Source: Lelliottia amnigena (GTDB taxonomy: Bacteria > Pseudomonadota > Gammaproteobacteria > Enterobacterales > Enterobacteriaceae). Taken from it: a DNA stretch of 64,000 nt. The stretch's first letter is position 1. Each line of letters begins with the position of its first letter. The position numbers were made by a program, and so were the translations under genes. Shown here one piece after another: positions 29,911-38,656 of this stretch. The notes beneath the pieces were generated by a model. It saw only the letters and a list, made by a program, of their open reading frames with translations, ran no database searches and had not been told where the DNA came from. The stretch lies in the NCBI GenBank assembly GCA_900635465.1, contig LR134135.1, positions 3,162,001 through 3,226,000 of the forward strand. Direction: 5' to 3'.

Positions 29911-30402
29911 TTATGCGCGTAACTTAACGTCGATAGCGTCTTGCGCGCGGGTACTGCGTTGCGTTTCATGGCTCTGCTGACGACCAGAAACATCCAGAAC
30001 TTCCTGGTTATTCACCAGCTCACCCAGAGTGATGTTATTCAGGAAGCCGGTCAGACGGTCACTCAGATCGCGCCACAGCGCGTGGGTCAGGCACTTATCG
30101 CCGCCCTGACAACCGCCTTTGCCCTGGCAACGCGTCGCATCTACAGACTCGTCAACAGCGCTGATCACTTCGCCAACTGCAATACTGCCCGCGTCTTTAC
30201 CCAGCAGATATCCACCGCCTGGGCCACGAACGCTGGAAACCAATCCATTTTTACGCAGTCTGGAGAAAAGCTGCTCCAGATAAGACAGGGAAATTCCCTG
30301 ACGTTCTGAAATATCTGCCAACGGAACCGGGCCCGTTTCGGAGTTGAGCGCAACGTCCAGCATCGCGGTCACGGCATAACGCCCTTTAGATGTCAGTCTC
30401 AT
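29911..30402 (-). CDS. iscR: Fe-S cluster-sensing transcriptional regulator IscR
   Basis: 163 aa Rrf2-family regulator. The winged helix lies in residues 1-65 ([19 protein letters not shown]). The [2Fe-2S] ligands Cys92, Cys98, Cys104 and His107 are in place ([19 protein letters not shown]). The holo form represses its own operon through type 1 sites, two of which lie just upstream; apo and holo forms bind type 2 sites elsewhere. It heads the isc operon. Confidence 0.98.
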   Translation of the reverse strand: MRLTSKGRYAVTAMLDVALNSETGPVPLADISERQGISLSYLEQLFSRLRKNGLVSSVRGPGGGYLLGKDAGSIAVGEVISAVDESVDATRCQGKGGCQGGDKCLTHALWRDLSDRLTGFLNNITLGELVNNQEVLDVSGRQQSHETQRSTRAQDAIDVKLRA

Positions 30403-30484
30403 GTCTTACTTAACCTCAAACTCGCCCCTGCCCGGGGTTTTTTATTGTAAAATGGGGGTATTGCATAGCAGGGGCAAGTCTGAC

Positions 30485-30534
30485 ATTCCCGACTAAATTG
30501 GTCAACTATTTACTTGACTGTTTTAGTCAGGTAT
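30485..30534 (-). promoter_or_regulatory. iscR promoter with two adjacent type 1 IscR sites
   Basis: Two 25-base sites lie side by side. On the minus strand, 30534-30510 reads ATACCTGACT then AGTCAAGTA around AAAAC, and 30509-30485 reads ATAGTTGACC then AGTCGGGAAT around AATTT. By my count against the published type 1 consensus (ATASYYGACT...AGTCRRSTAT) they have one and two mismatches. The second site contains the likely -35 TTGACC, with a TGT-extended -10 CAGACT 17 bases on. This is the arrangement seen at E. coli iscR. Confidence 0.85.
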
Positions 30535-30551
30535 TTAACCTTCTGTGCCGT

Positions 30552-31286
30552 TTAGGATTCTTTGTTTTTTTGCTCAATAATTGACGCCAACATGCCGCGC
30601 AGAATGTTCAATTCCTGGGTTTCTGGACGGGCACGGGTAAACAGGCGGCGCAGCTTATTCATGACCTGACCTGGATGAGAGGCGCGGATAAAGCCGGTCG
30701 TGAGCAGCGTTTGCTCCAGATGGCCGTAAAAACGCTCAAGATCATCCACCAGCGGATACGGTGTTTCTTCGGGTTCAGCGGTCTCGCCTTTTTCCTGCGC
30801 GGCCAGCCATGCCATGCGCACTTCGTAAGCAATAACCTGTACCGCCATCGCCAGATTCAGCGAGCTGTATTCAGGGTTGGCCGCAATCGCCACGTGGTAA
30901 TGGCACTTTTGCAGCTCGTCGTTAGTCAAACCAACGCGTTCACGGCCAAACACCAGCGCCACCGGCGCATGTTCGGCTTCTGCAGTACTTTTCAGACCGC
31001 ATTCGCGTGGATCCAGCATCGGCCACGGCAGCGTGCGCGAGCGCGCGCTGGTGCCAACCACAAGGCTGCAACCCGCCAGCGCTTCGTCGAGCGTGTCTAC
31101 GATTTGCGCGTTGCCGATGACATCACTGGCACCCGCAGCCAGCGCGATTGCCTGAGAGTCTGGCTTCACCAGTGGATTCACCAGCCACAGATTGGTTAAA
31201 CCCATTGTTTTCATTGCACGGGCAACAGAGCCCATATTGCCGGTATGCGATGTTTCGACCAGCACGATTCGAATATTTTGCAGCAT
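30552..31286 (-). CDS. trmJ: tRNA (cytidine/uridine-32-2'-O)-methyltransferase TrmJ
   Basis: 244 aa SpoU/TrmH-family (SPOUT knot) enzyme that methylates the ribose of position 32 in several tRNAs. Family motifs are visible: [22 protein letters not shown] at the start (motif 1), [17 protein letters not shown] (motif 2) and [20 protein letters not shown] (motif 3). It is transcribed in the same direction as iscR and divergently from suhB. Confidence 0.96.
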   Translation of the reverse strand: MLQNIRIVLVETSHTGNMGSVARAMKTMGLTNLWLVNPLVKPDSQAIALAAGASDVIGNAQIVDTLDEALAGCSLVVGTSARSRTLPWPMLDPRECGLKSTAEAEHAPVALVFGRERVGLTNDELQKCHYHVAIAANPEYSSLNLAMAVQVIAYEVRMAWLAAQEKGETAEPEETPYPLVDDLERFYGHLEQTLLTTGFIRASHPGQVMNKLRRLFTRARPETQELNILRGMLASIIEQKNKES

Positions 31287-31422
31287 AGTTTTAGTTGTCT
31301 GAGGTCATTGTCTGAAGAATATTCCGGCATATTATCATAAACGAGAGACATGATCCGAACTCGCTGCTATACTCTGCGCCGTTTTCGTTTCCCTGTTCTT
31401 TAACATCCAGTGAGAGTAACCG

Positions 31423-32229
31423 ATGCAACATCCTATGTTGACCATCGCCGTGCGCGCAGCGCGCAAGGCGGGTAATGTAATTGCCAAACACTACGAAACT
31501 CCCGATTCTGTAGAAACCAGCCAGAAAGGCAGCAATGACTTTGTGACTAACGTCGATAAAGCCGCAGAAGCGATTATTATCGAAACCATTCGCAAATCTT
31601 ACCCGCAGCACACCATCATCGCCGAAGAAAGCGGTGAGAATGAAGGCGAAGATCAGGATGTTCAATGGATTATCGATCCACTGGATGGCACCACCAACTT
31701 CGTCAAACGCCTTCCACACTTCTCTGTTTCTATCGCAGTACGCATCAAAGGCCGTACTGAAGTCGCTGTTGTTTACGATCCAATGCGTAACGAACTGTTC
31801 ACCGCAACGCGCGGTCAAGGCGCACAGCTGAACGGTTATCGTCTGCGTGGGACCAACTCTCGCGATCTGGATGGCACTATTCTGGCGACCGGCTTCCCAT
31901 TCAAAGCCAAACAGCACGCCACCACGTATATGAAAATCCTCGGCAAGCTGTTCACCGAATGTGCGGACTTCCGTCGTTCAGGCTCTGCTGCACTGGATCT
32001 GGCCTACGTCGCCGCTGGCCGCGTTGATGGCTATTTCGAAATCGCACTGAAGCCATGGGACTTTGCTGCGGGTGAACTGATTGCACGTGAAGCAGGCGCA
32101 CTGGTGTGTGACTTCACAGGCGGTCACAACCACCTGATGAGCGGTAACATCGTTGCGGGTAACCCACGCGTAGTGAAAGCGATGTTGGCGAGCATGCGTG
32201 ACGAACTGAGTGATGCGCTGAAGCGTTAA
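31423..32229 (+). CDS. suhB: Inositol-1-monophosphatase / Nus factor SuhB
   Basis: 268 aa. The inositol monophosphatase metal motif is visible as DVQWIIDPLDGTTNFV, and the second signature is in AALDLAYVAAGRVDGYFE and PWDFAAGELIAREAGA. In E. coli SuhB also joins the rRNA antitermination complex with NusA, independently of catalysis. The start MQHPMLTIAVRAARKAGN matches E. coli. It is divergent from trmJ. Confidence 0.97.
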   Translation: MQHPMLTIAVRAARKAGNVIAKHYETPDSVETSQKGSNDFVTNVDKAAEAIIIETIRKSYPQHTIIAEESGENEGEDQDVQWIIDPLDGTTNFVKRLPHFSVSIAVRIKGRTEVAVVYDPMRNELFTATRGQGAQLNGYRLRGTNSRDLDGTILATGFPFKAKQHATTYMKILGKLFTECADFRRSGSAALDLAYVAAGRVDGYFEIALKPWDFAAGELIAREAGALVCDFTGGHNHLMSGNIVAGNPRVVKAMLASMRDELSDALKR

Positions 32230-32241
32230 TTCCTTTCGGTT

Positions 32242-32270
32242 CCCTCTCCCTGCGGGAGAGGGCCAGGGTG
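32242..32270. repeat. Palindromic repeat in the suhB/zevB convergent spacer
   Basis: A perfect 9-bp stem CCCTCTCCC (32242-32250) with GGGAGAGGG (32254-32262) and loop TGC, then CCAGGGTGAG. It shares its core words with the repeat at 23017-23094 and lies between two convergent genes, so it may also serve as a terminator. Confidence 0.7.
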
Positions 32271-32291
32271 AGAGCATCAGCGCGCACCCTG

Positions 32292-33272
32292 TTAAAACGG
32301 TCGTAACCCCCGCCCTACCGGCACCGCGCTGAACCACATTGTCACCGCCGCCACCAGCAGAACCACGCCACCCGCTAATGCTAATGTCGTCCACCCCACT
32401 TGTCGCCACAGAACCGGAGCTTTATTACCGCTCAGCCTGACGGCCAGTTGACGGAAGCTGTGCACCAGCAGCGCCAGCGACGTAATCGTCAACGACGTTC
32501 CAGCCGCCATTGCCAGGGCGGACACCACACCCCAGCCAAATACGCCAATCACCTTACTGAACAGCAAAACCATGATCGCCCCGGAACAGGGTCGCATTCC
32601 CATGGACAAAATAATCATCAGCCGCGCGCGCCAGTCATCACCGCTCTGGAGCTGTTCCTGCGTCGGTAAATGCTGATGGCCGCACCCGCAGCGTTCGTCA
32701 TGAACATGATGCGGGGTAAAGGCTTTGAATTTCGGCTTGCGCAGCAGCGCACTTAACTTTTTGATCGCCCGCCAGCAGAGCATCACGCCCAGTAAGCCCA
32801 CCAGCGCATAGCTGCCCTTCTCAAGCCAAAAGCTGCTCATATGCAGCTGACGAGCGGGGAGTTGCAGCAGCGTGAGCACCACGACCACCAGACCAATCGC
32901 CACGCAGCCTTGCAATAAAGACGACGCGAGCGTTAAACCGATACTGGATTTCAGCTTCGAAGGATGTGTCGCAAGCCAGGTGGTAATGACAATTTTGCCA
33001 TGCCCCGGCCCTAAGGCGTGAAGCACGCCGTAGAGAAAGCTGAAAATCAACAGCGAGCCTCCCGCCTTTGACGGATTCTCCACAACGGCTTTCAGCAAGC
33101 CGCTCATCTGCTGGTTAACCTCTCTTTGCCAGAGGATGCTTTTCATCATCACCTGCGGCCACGCCTGCCAGAACCACAGCGCGGCAATCCCCGCAATGAC
33201 CAGAAACAGCGCCAGCGGCCACAGGTGTAGCCAACGACGCGTTGTCTTCATCGACGCTGAAATTACTGACAT
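32292..33272 (-). CDS. zevB: NicO-family (RcnA/ZevB-like) metal transporter
   Basis: 326 aa with six to seven predicted membrane segments. The signature HALGPGHGKIVITTWL lies in the first third and GMRPCSGAIMVLL in the second half. Between them is a cytoplasmic loop rich in His and Cys (FTPHHVHDERCGCGHQHLP), typical of nickel/cobalt or zinc transporters of the NicO family. Upstream and overlapping is a DUF1007 protein; this pair equals ZevA/ZevB of Haemophilus influenzae, implicated in zinc handling. The start at 33272 overlaps the zevA stop (AATGTCAGTAA), favouring coupling; an in-frame Met at 33251 is an alternative. The transported metal is not decided by sequence. Confidence 0.85.
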   Translation of the reverse strand: MSVISASMKTTRRWLHLWPLALFLVIAGIAALWFWQAWPQVMMKSILWQREVNQQMSGLLKAVVENPSKAGGSLLIFSFLYGVLHALGPGHGKIVITTWLATHPSKLKSSIGLTLASSLLQGCVAIGLVVVVLTLLQLPARQLHMSSFWLEKGSYALVGLLGVMLCWRAIKKLSALLRKPKFKAFTPHHVHDERCGCGHQHLPTQEQLQSGDDWRARLMIILSMGMRPCSGAIMVLLFSKVIGVFGWGVVSALAMAAGTSLTITSLALLVHSFRQLAVRLSGNKAPVLWRQVGWTTLALAGGVVLLVAAVTMWFSAVPVGRGLRPF

Positions 33273-33901
33273 TTTACGGTCACCTGCTGCGCGAACTGTT
33301 TGCCCAGTTCCATGTCCTCCGGCGGCGCATCGTCTTTATCCAGCGCGATCGCAAAATTGAGCGTTTCGTCGCTGGGCTTAGGTGTATGTACGGCGATGCT
33401 ACAGCGTTTTTGTAGCGCCGCAGGCAACGTGACGTCACGGTCTTCGGCGTAACTCATATCGACGTAATAACTCGGATCAAACGTGGCGAATGTGTATTTC
33501 TGTCCGGCCAGCGGCTGCGGTTGTGCCAGAGGCAGAATAAAGGTTAAAACCGCCTGATGACCGTCACGCGCCATGCCGTATGTTGTAGGGCGATTCAGGA
33601 ACTTTACCTTTTGCCCGTTATGCCAGAATTCGGTGAAATAGTGCTGACCGAGGACATTTGCCATCACTTCCGCCGCCAGTTTTTTCCAGATTTCATCGCC
33701 CGGTTTGGCATCGCCCGCATCATAGAGCAGATCGGCGGAGGTGATTTCATCCATCGTCCAGCGCATTTTCAAGCCGCTAATCTGCGCGTCATCCGCCACC
33801 AGTTCCGTTTTCATGCTGATAAAACTGTGAGGATGCGCAGCGGCAGCGAAAGATAAAACCGCCAAAAATAGCGCGCCGGCGCTTTGTTTAACTATTTGCA
33901 T
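33263..33901 (-). CDS. zevA: DUF1007 periplasmic protein, ZevA-like
   Basis: 212 aa. A Sec signal peptide is clear (about 1-22, ALFLAVLSFAAAAHPHSF), leaving a mature N-terminus HPHSFISMKTEL rich in His, which suits metal binding. DUF1007 proteins accompany NicO-type transporters, and H. influenzae ZevA is the named example. Two Cys near the C-terminus (one in RCSIAV, one in VKCQ at the end) might form a disulfide. It is encoded divergently from csiE and overlaps zevB. Confidence 0.83.
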   Translation of the reverse strand: MQIVKQSAGALFLAVLSFAAAAHPHSFISMKTELVADDAQISGLKMRWTMDEITSADLLYDAGDAKPGDEIWKKLAAEVMANVLGQHYFTEFWHNGQKVKFLNRPTTYGMARDGHQAVLTFILPLAQPQPLAGQKYTFATFDPSYYVDMSYAEDRDVTLPAALQKRCSIAVHTPKPSDETLNFAIALDKDDAPPEDMELGKQFAQQVTVKCQ

Positions 33902-34025
33902 CGTTTCCTCACGTCAAAAATTCTGTGATGTTCTCCCGCATTCCTGACGGAAAGAGCTGCCGCCGCGCTTTCCAGCGCACATCCTTTAGCTATTCTTATC
34001 GAATACTTCTCCTGGATACCGACAG

Positions 34026-35303
34026 ATGATGACGACACTTGAAATACCATCTGTGCTTTCCAGTTCGCAGCGTCGCTGCCAGGTGCTTTTGATGCTTTAC
34101 CTGCCCGATTTTGCCGTTACCCCGCAAAGCATTGTTGGCATTAATGGGGTCGACGACGACATTGCACGGCAAGATATAGCCGAGACGCGCGATGAAATCC
34201 AGCGCTATCACCGGCTCGACATCGCGACGCATCATGACGGCAGCTACCGGCTTGAAGGCACTGCGCTCGATCAACGCTTATGCCTGCTGCACTGGCTGCG
34301 TCGGGCATTGCGCCTGTGTCCGCACTTTATCACTCAGCAGTTTACCCCGGCGCTTAAAACGCAGCTTAAACAGCTTGGTATTGCACGCACGCTTTATGAC
34401 GATACCAATCTGCGGGCACTGATCAACTTCTGTTCGCGCAGACTGCAGCGCCAGTTTGAGTGCCGTGACGTTCAGTTTTTGCAACTGTACCTGCAGTATT
34501 GCCTGATACAGCATCATCTCGGCCTCACGCCGCAGTTTTCTCCCGTGCAACGTAACTGGGCGCAGTCTCGCGGGGAATTTCTGACCGCGCAGGAGATTGT
34601 TCGTCACTGGCAGCGACGCGTGCTACAGAATCCTCATACCGATGAGAATCTTTTTCTGTCCTTGCTGTTCATGATGATCCGCACCCCCGATCCGCTGCGG
34701 GATGCCCATCAGCAGGATGAACGGCTGCGCCAGGCGATTTCGCGAATGATCGGTCGCTTTCGCGGCCAAACGGGAATGCGCTTTAGCGATGAACAAGGGC
34801 TAATGGACCAGCTGTATATCCATCTGACGCAGGCGCTGGATCGTTCGTTGTTCGGCATCGGAATCGATAACAGCCTGCCCGAAGAGATTGGGCGTCTTTA
34901 TCCGCGCCTGATGCGTACCACTCGTCATGTTCTGTTTGAAGTCGAAGCCGAATTTGGCCTGCGTTTTTCGGATGAAGAGATGTGCCTGGTCGCCGTCATC
35001 TTTGGCGCGTGGCTGATGCAGGAGACCGACCTGTATGAAAAACAGGTGGTGTTGCTCACGGGTGAAGACAAAGCGTGCGAAGTGCTGATTGAGGAACAAC
35101 TGCGGGAGCTGACTCTGTTGCCGTTGAATATTCGCTATCTGACGCTACAGGCTTTCCAGAAAGACGGGGCACCGCGAGAGGCGGCGCTGGTGATTACGCC
35201 TTACGCCACCGCCCTGCCGCTGTTCTCGCCGCCGCTCATTCATGCCGTAGAGGCATTGAACACGCAGCAGCAAGAACATATTCGCGTGATGCTGGAATCG
35301 TAA
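34026..35303 (+). CDS. csiE: Stationary-phase inducible protein CsiE (PRD-containing)
   Basis: 425 aa (E. coli CsiE 426). An N-terminal helix-turn-helix-like region is followed by two PRD-type segments with conserved His (QLYIHLTQALDRSLFGIGI). PRD domains normally receive PTS phosphoryl groups. In E. coli csiE is induced in stationary phase through RpoS and CRP; its target is unknown. The start MMTTLEIPSVLSSSQRRCQVLL matches E. coli in pattern. It converges with hcaT, with only 3 bases between the stops. Confidence 0.92.
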   Translation: MMTTLEIPSVLSSSQRRCQVLLMLYLPDFAVTPQSIVGINGVDDDIARQDIAETRDEIQRYHRLDIATHHDGSYRLEGTALDQRLCLLHWLRRALRLCPHFITQQFTPALKTQLKQLGIARTLYDDTNLRALINFCSRRLQRQFECRDVQFLQLYLQYCLIQHHLGLTPQFSPVQRNWAQSRGEFLTAQEIVRHWQRRVLQNPHTDENLFLSLLFMMIRTPDPLRDAHQQDERLRQAISRMIGRFRGQTGMRFSDEQGLMDQLYIHLTQALDRSLFGIGIDNSLPEEIGRLYPRLMRTTRHVLFEVEAEFGLRFSDEEMCLVAVIFGAWLMQETDLYEKQVVLLTGEDKACEVLIEEQLRELTLLPLNIRYLTLQAFQKDGAPREAALVITPYATALPLFSPPLIHAVEALNTQQQEHIRVMLES

Positions 35304-35306
35304 CGC

Positions 35307-36446
35307 TTAACGGCGTGCGGCCACTTTCGGCCGCACAACCATCGCGGGCAACGCAACCAGCGCCATCACCCAAAACACGCCGTGACCGAGATGCTGGTAC
35401 AAATAGCCCGCAAAAACCGTCATCACGGCAATACTGCCGCCCATCGCCACGGCAGAATAAATCGCCTGCAGACGAATAACGTCGCTGCCCTCACGCGCTG
35501 AGATGTAACGCATTGCCGCCAGATGGCACACGGTGAAGGTGCCGCAGTGCAGGATTTGCGCCACGATAAGCCACGGTAACTCGGTCATCCAGCCCATGAT
35601 CCCCCAGCGCGCCACGCCACACACGGCGGACAGCAGCAGCAAATCGCGCGCACCAAAGCGGCGGAACAGTTTCTTGCTCAGAGCGAAAATAACCACTTCC
35701 GCCACCACGCCAAGCGACCACAGATAACCGATCGCCGAAGCGGAATAGCCCGCGCCCTGCCAGTAGATCGCGCTGAAACCGTAGTACGCCGCATGTGCGC
35801 CCTGTAGCAGACAGACGCAAGCCAGAAAACGCCAGCTCTGCACGATCAGCATTTTCCAGGCTGACCAGCCCGCACTCTCCTGATGGCGGCTTTCGCCCTG
35901 TGGCATCACGGACGGTCGCAGCAGCATCCCCAGCAGCATTGAGGCAATACCGACACTCAACAGCGCCAGAATGGCGTGATAATCGTAAAGGCTGACCAGT
36001 TTTCCCACCAGCGCAGAGCCAATTACAAAGGCTATCGACCCCCACAGGCGCACCCGGCCATAATCCATCGGCATCTGTTTTTGCCAGGTATTGGCAAGCG
36101 CATCCGTCAGGGGAACCAGCGGGGAGAAAAAGAGGTTAAAACCGACCATCACCACCATTAGCCACGCAAACTGCTGGCTGACCCAAAAGCCCGCCAGGAA
36201 CACCAGCGTGAGAAGTGCCAGGATACGCACGGATTTGATCAGCAGCGAGGGATCGCTGACGCGCGGCGCAATCAGCAAACTGCCTAAGAAACGCGCCACC
36301 AGACCCGCACCAAGCAGGACGCCGATCGTTTCGGGCGTGAGGCCAATCCCTGCGAGCCAGACACTCCAGAAAGGCAGAAAAATACCGTAGCTAAAGAAGT
36401 AGGTGAAATAGCTGAGCGCCAGCCAGCGTGTGGAATGCAAAATCAT
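35307..36446 (-). CDS. hcaT: MFS transporter HcaT (putative 3-phenylpropionate permease)
   Basis: 379 aa from the ATG at 36446 (MILHSTRWLALSYFTYFFSYG), the E. coli length; GGGAGGG lies just upstream. A longer frame to 36500 has 18 extra residues with no counterpart. Twelve membrane segments are expected. HcaT is thought to import 3-phenylpropionate. In E. coli it neighbours hcaR and hcaEFCBD; here none of those genes is present and yphA follows directly. Confidence 0.93.
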   Translation of the reverse strand: MILHSTRWLALSYFTYFFSYGIFLPFWSVWLAGIGLTPETIGVLLGAGLVARFLGSLLIAPRVSDPSLLIKSVRILALLTLVFLAGFWVSQQFAWLMVVMVGFNLFFSPLVPLTDALANTWQKQMPMDYGRVRLWGSIAFVIGSALVGKLVSLYDYHAILALLSVGIASMLLGMLLRPSVMPQGESRHQESAGWSAWKMLIVQSWRFLACVCLLQGAHAAYYGFSAIYWQGAGYSASAIGYLWSLGVVAEVVIFALSKKLFRRFGARDLLLLSAVCGVARWGIMGWMTELPWLIVAQILHCGTFTVCHLAAMRYISAREGSDVIRLQAIYSAVAMGGSIAVMTVFAGYLYQHLGHGVFWVMALVALPAMVVRPKVAARR

Positions 36447-36516
36447 GAATCCCTCCCGATTTGGAGGCGTTAGTCTGGCGAGAATAGCGAAATTAAGCAA
36501 GCCGTTAGCCTGCTAT

Positions 36517-36548
36517 AAATTAACGATAAATTAACGATAAATTAACAT
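36517..36548. repeat. Three 11-bp direct repeats upstream of hcaT and yphA
   Basis: Two perfect copies and one imperfect copy of AAATTAACGAT in tandem, one helical turn apart. They sit in the divergent spacer between hcaT (71 bases from its start) and yphA (81 bases from its start). Confidence 0.7.
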
Positions 36549-36629
36549 CACTGGAACCGTTCGGCTGATGGCGGCGACGGTGAATGTGTATTACGTTTAA
36601 ATAACAACACTTGCAGAGGTCATTTCCCC

Positions 36630-37052
36630 ATGAACTCACTACGCTATTTCGATTTCGGCCAGTCTCGTTCGTTAATACTGTTGATCGCCCGTATTGCGGT
36701 CGTGGTGCTGTTTATAATTTTTGGTATTCCCAAAATGACCGGGTTTGATGGAACGGTACAATATATGACGTCGCTGGGTGCGCCCATGCCCATGCTTGCC
36801 GCGATTATTGCGGTGGTGATGGAAGTGCCTGCCGCGATCCTGATTGTACTCGGTTTCTTTACGCGCCCGCTGGCCGTGCTGTTTGTCTTTTATACGCTGG
36901 GAACGGCGGTGATCGGGCACCACTACTGGGATATGAGTGGCGATGCGGTGATGCCAAACATGATCAATTTCTACAAAAACGTCAGTATCGCTGGCGCATT
37001 TTTATTGCTGGCGGTGACCGGGCCCGGTGCTATTTCCATTGACCGGCGCTAG
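36630..37052 (+). CDS. yphA: DoxX-family inner-membrane protein YphA
   Basis: 140 aa with four membrane segments (about 14-33, 55-78, 80-99, 115-135). Conserved DoxX stretches are [16 protein letters not shown] and [13 protein letters not shown] ([15 protein letters not shown]). Nearly every residue fits E. coli YphA, whose function is unknown. In E. coli it follows the hca genes; here it sits beside hcaT. Confidence 0.94.
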   Translation: MNSLRYFDFGQSRSLILLIARIAVVVLFIIFGIPKMTGFDGTVQYMTSLGAPMPMLAAIIAVVMEVPAAILIVLGFFTRPLAVLFVFYTLGTAVIGHHYWDMSGDAVMPNMINFYKNVSIAGAFLLLAVTGPGAISIDRR

Positions 37053-37059
37053 ATAAACT

Positions 37060-37083
37060 AAAGGCCGCTTGCGCGGCCTTTTC
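37060..37083. terminator. Bidirectional terminator between yphA and glyA
   Basis: Stem AAAGGCCGC (37060-37068) with GCGGCCTTT (37073-37081) and loop TTGC, followed by T-rich sequence to the right and A-rich sequence (TAAACTAAA) to the left. It lies between convergent genes. Confidence 0.85.
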
Positions 37084-37100
37084 TATTACGATGAGCAGAA

Positions 37101-38354
37101 TTATGCGTACACAGGGAAACGTGCGCAGATATCCAGCACTTTACCTTTAATACGTTCGATCACCGCTTCGTCGTTGATGTTATCCAGAACATCACACATC
37201 CAGCCAGCCAGCTCTTTCACTTCAGCTTCTTTGAAGCCGCGGCGCGTCACAGCCGGAGAACCGATACGGATACCGGAAGTCACAAACGGGCTCTTCGGAT
37301 CGTTCGGTACGCTGTTTTTATTCACGGTGATGTTTGCGCGGCCGAGGGCTGCGTCTGCTTCTTTACCGGTCAGATTTTTATCAACCAGATCCAGCAGGAA
37401 CAGGTGGTTTTCAGTACCGCCCGAAACCACTTTGTAACCACGGTTCAGGAAGACTTCAACCATCGCTTTGGCGTTTTTCGCAACCTGCTGCTGATAAACT
37501 TTAAACTCTGGCTCCATCGCTTCTTTCAGCGCCACGGCTTTGGCCGCGATCACGTGCATCAGCGGGCCGCCCTGAGCGCTTGGGAAAACAGCAGAATTCA
37601 GTTTTTTGTACAGCTCTTCGTCACCGCCTTTCGCCAGGATCAGGCCGCCGCGCGGACCCGCCAGGGTTTTATGGGTGGTGGTGGTCACGACATGTGCGTG
37701 TGGAACCGGGTTCGGATAAACGCCTGCCGCAATCAGACCCGCAACGTGCGCCATATCGACGAACAGGTATGCACCGATGCTGTCTGCGATTTCGCGCATT
37801 TTTGCCCAGTCAACTACGCCTGAGTAAGCAGAGAAGCCACCGATAATCATCTTCGGTTTGTGGGTCTGAGCCTGCTTCGCCATGTCTTCGTAGTCAATTT
37901 TACCGGACTCATCAATGCCGTAAGGGATGATGTTGTACAGTTTGCCTGAGAAGTTAACCGGTGAGCCGTGAGTCAGGTGACCGCCTTGTGCAAGGTTCAT
38001 ACCCAGCACGGTGTCACCCGGTTGCAGCAGCGCGGTGTAAACCGCAAAGTTAGCCTGAGAACCGGAGTGCGGCTGAACGTTAGCGTAATCTGCGCCAAAC
38101 AGCTCTTTTGCACGGTCGATCGCCAGCTGTTCAACGATATCAACGTACTCGCAACCGCCGTAATAGCGTTTGCCTGGATAACCTTCAGCGTATTTGTTGG
38201 TCAGCTGAGAACCCTGAGCCTGCATAACGCGCGGGCTGGTGTAGTTTTCGGAGGCGATCAGTTCGATGTGCTCTTCCTGACGTACTTTTTCCTGCTCCAT
38301 TGCTTGCCACAGTTCTGCATCATAATCGGCAATGTTCATTTCACGCTTTAACAT
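37101..38354 (-). CDS. glyA: Serine hydroxymethyltransferase
   Basis: 417 aa, the E. coli length. This PLP enzyme interconverts serine and glycine with tetrahydrofolate and is the main one-carbon source. The PLP Lys lies in [15 protein letters not shown] (about residue 229). [16 protein letters not shown] at the start and [13 protein letters not shown] at the end match E. coli. A PurR operator upstream and convergence with yphA are described separately. Confidence 0.98.
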   Translation of the reverse strand: MLKREMNIADYDAELWQAMEQEKVRQEEHIELIASENYTSPRVMQAQGSQLTNKYAEGYPGKRYYGGCEYVDIVEQLAIDRAKELFGADYANVQPHSGSQANFAVYTALLQPGDTVLGMNLAQGGHLTHGSPVNFSGKLYNIIPYGIDESGKIDYEDMAKQAQTHKPKMIIGGFSAYSGVVDWAKMREIADSIGAYLFVDMAHVAGLIAAGVYPNPVPHAHVVTTTTHKTLAGPRGGLILAKGGDEELYKKLNSAVFPSAQGGPLMHVIAAKAVALKEAMEPEFKVYQQQVAKNAKAMVEVFLNRGYKVVSGGTENHLFLLDLVDKNLTGKEADAALGRANITVNKNSVPNDPKSPFVTSGIRIGSPAVTRRGFKEAEVKELAGWMCDVLDNINDEAVIERIKGKVLDICARFPVYA

Positions 38355-38422
38355 CCGCTTCTCCTACTCAGCTAACAATAAAATTTGGCCTAAAAAGCCG
38401 GTCCTGTTGGACAACGCGCCAC

Positions 38423-38485
38423 AGTATAACCGAATAGTTGTGCGATAACAGGTCTTGACAAACGAATTTACGCAAACGTTTACCT
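38423..38485 (-). promoter_or_regulatory. glyA promoter region with a PurR operator
   Basis: ACGCAAACGTTTACCT at 38470-38485 fits the PurR consensus (ANGCAANCGNTTNCNT) at every fixed position. On the minus strand a -10-like TATACT lies at 38423-38428. PurR control of glyA is established in E. coli. This belongs to the 302-base glyA/hmp divergent spacer. Confidence 0.8.
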
Positions 38486-38582
38486 GTACGCCACGCAAGG
38501 GTTTGAGGAATAAAGCCCTCACGATTTTCAACGGATTTCTTTTCAGGTTTGTGATGCACATTTTTCATGATGCACAGACCCA

Positions 38583-38630
38583 TTTACAACGCAGGGTTAT
38601 TTTTTATAAGATGCATATGAAATACATCAT
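38583..38630 (+). promoter_or_regulatory. hmp promoter with an NsrR site
   Basis: An 11-1-11 inverted repeat at 38608-38630, AAGATGCATAT and AAATACATCAT around one G, fits the NsrR operator. It overlaps a -10-like TATAAG (38605-38610); TTTACA at 38583-38588 is a possible -35 (16-base spacer). NsrR is a nitric-oxide-sensing Fe-S repressor of hmp. GAAGGAA provides the ribosome binding site before 38657. Confidence 0.85.
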
Positions 38631-38656
38631 TAAAAAATCACCTGAAGGAAAATGCT

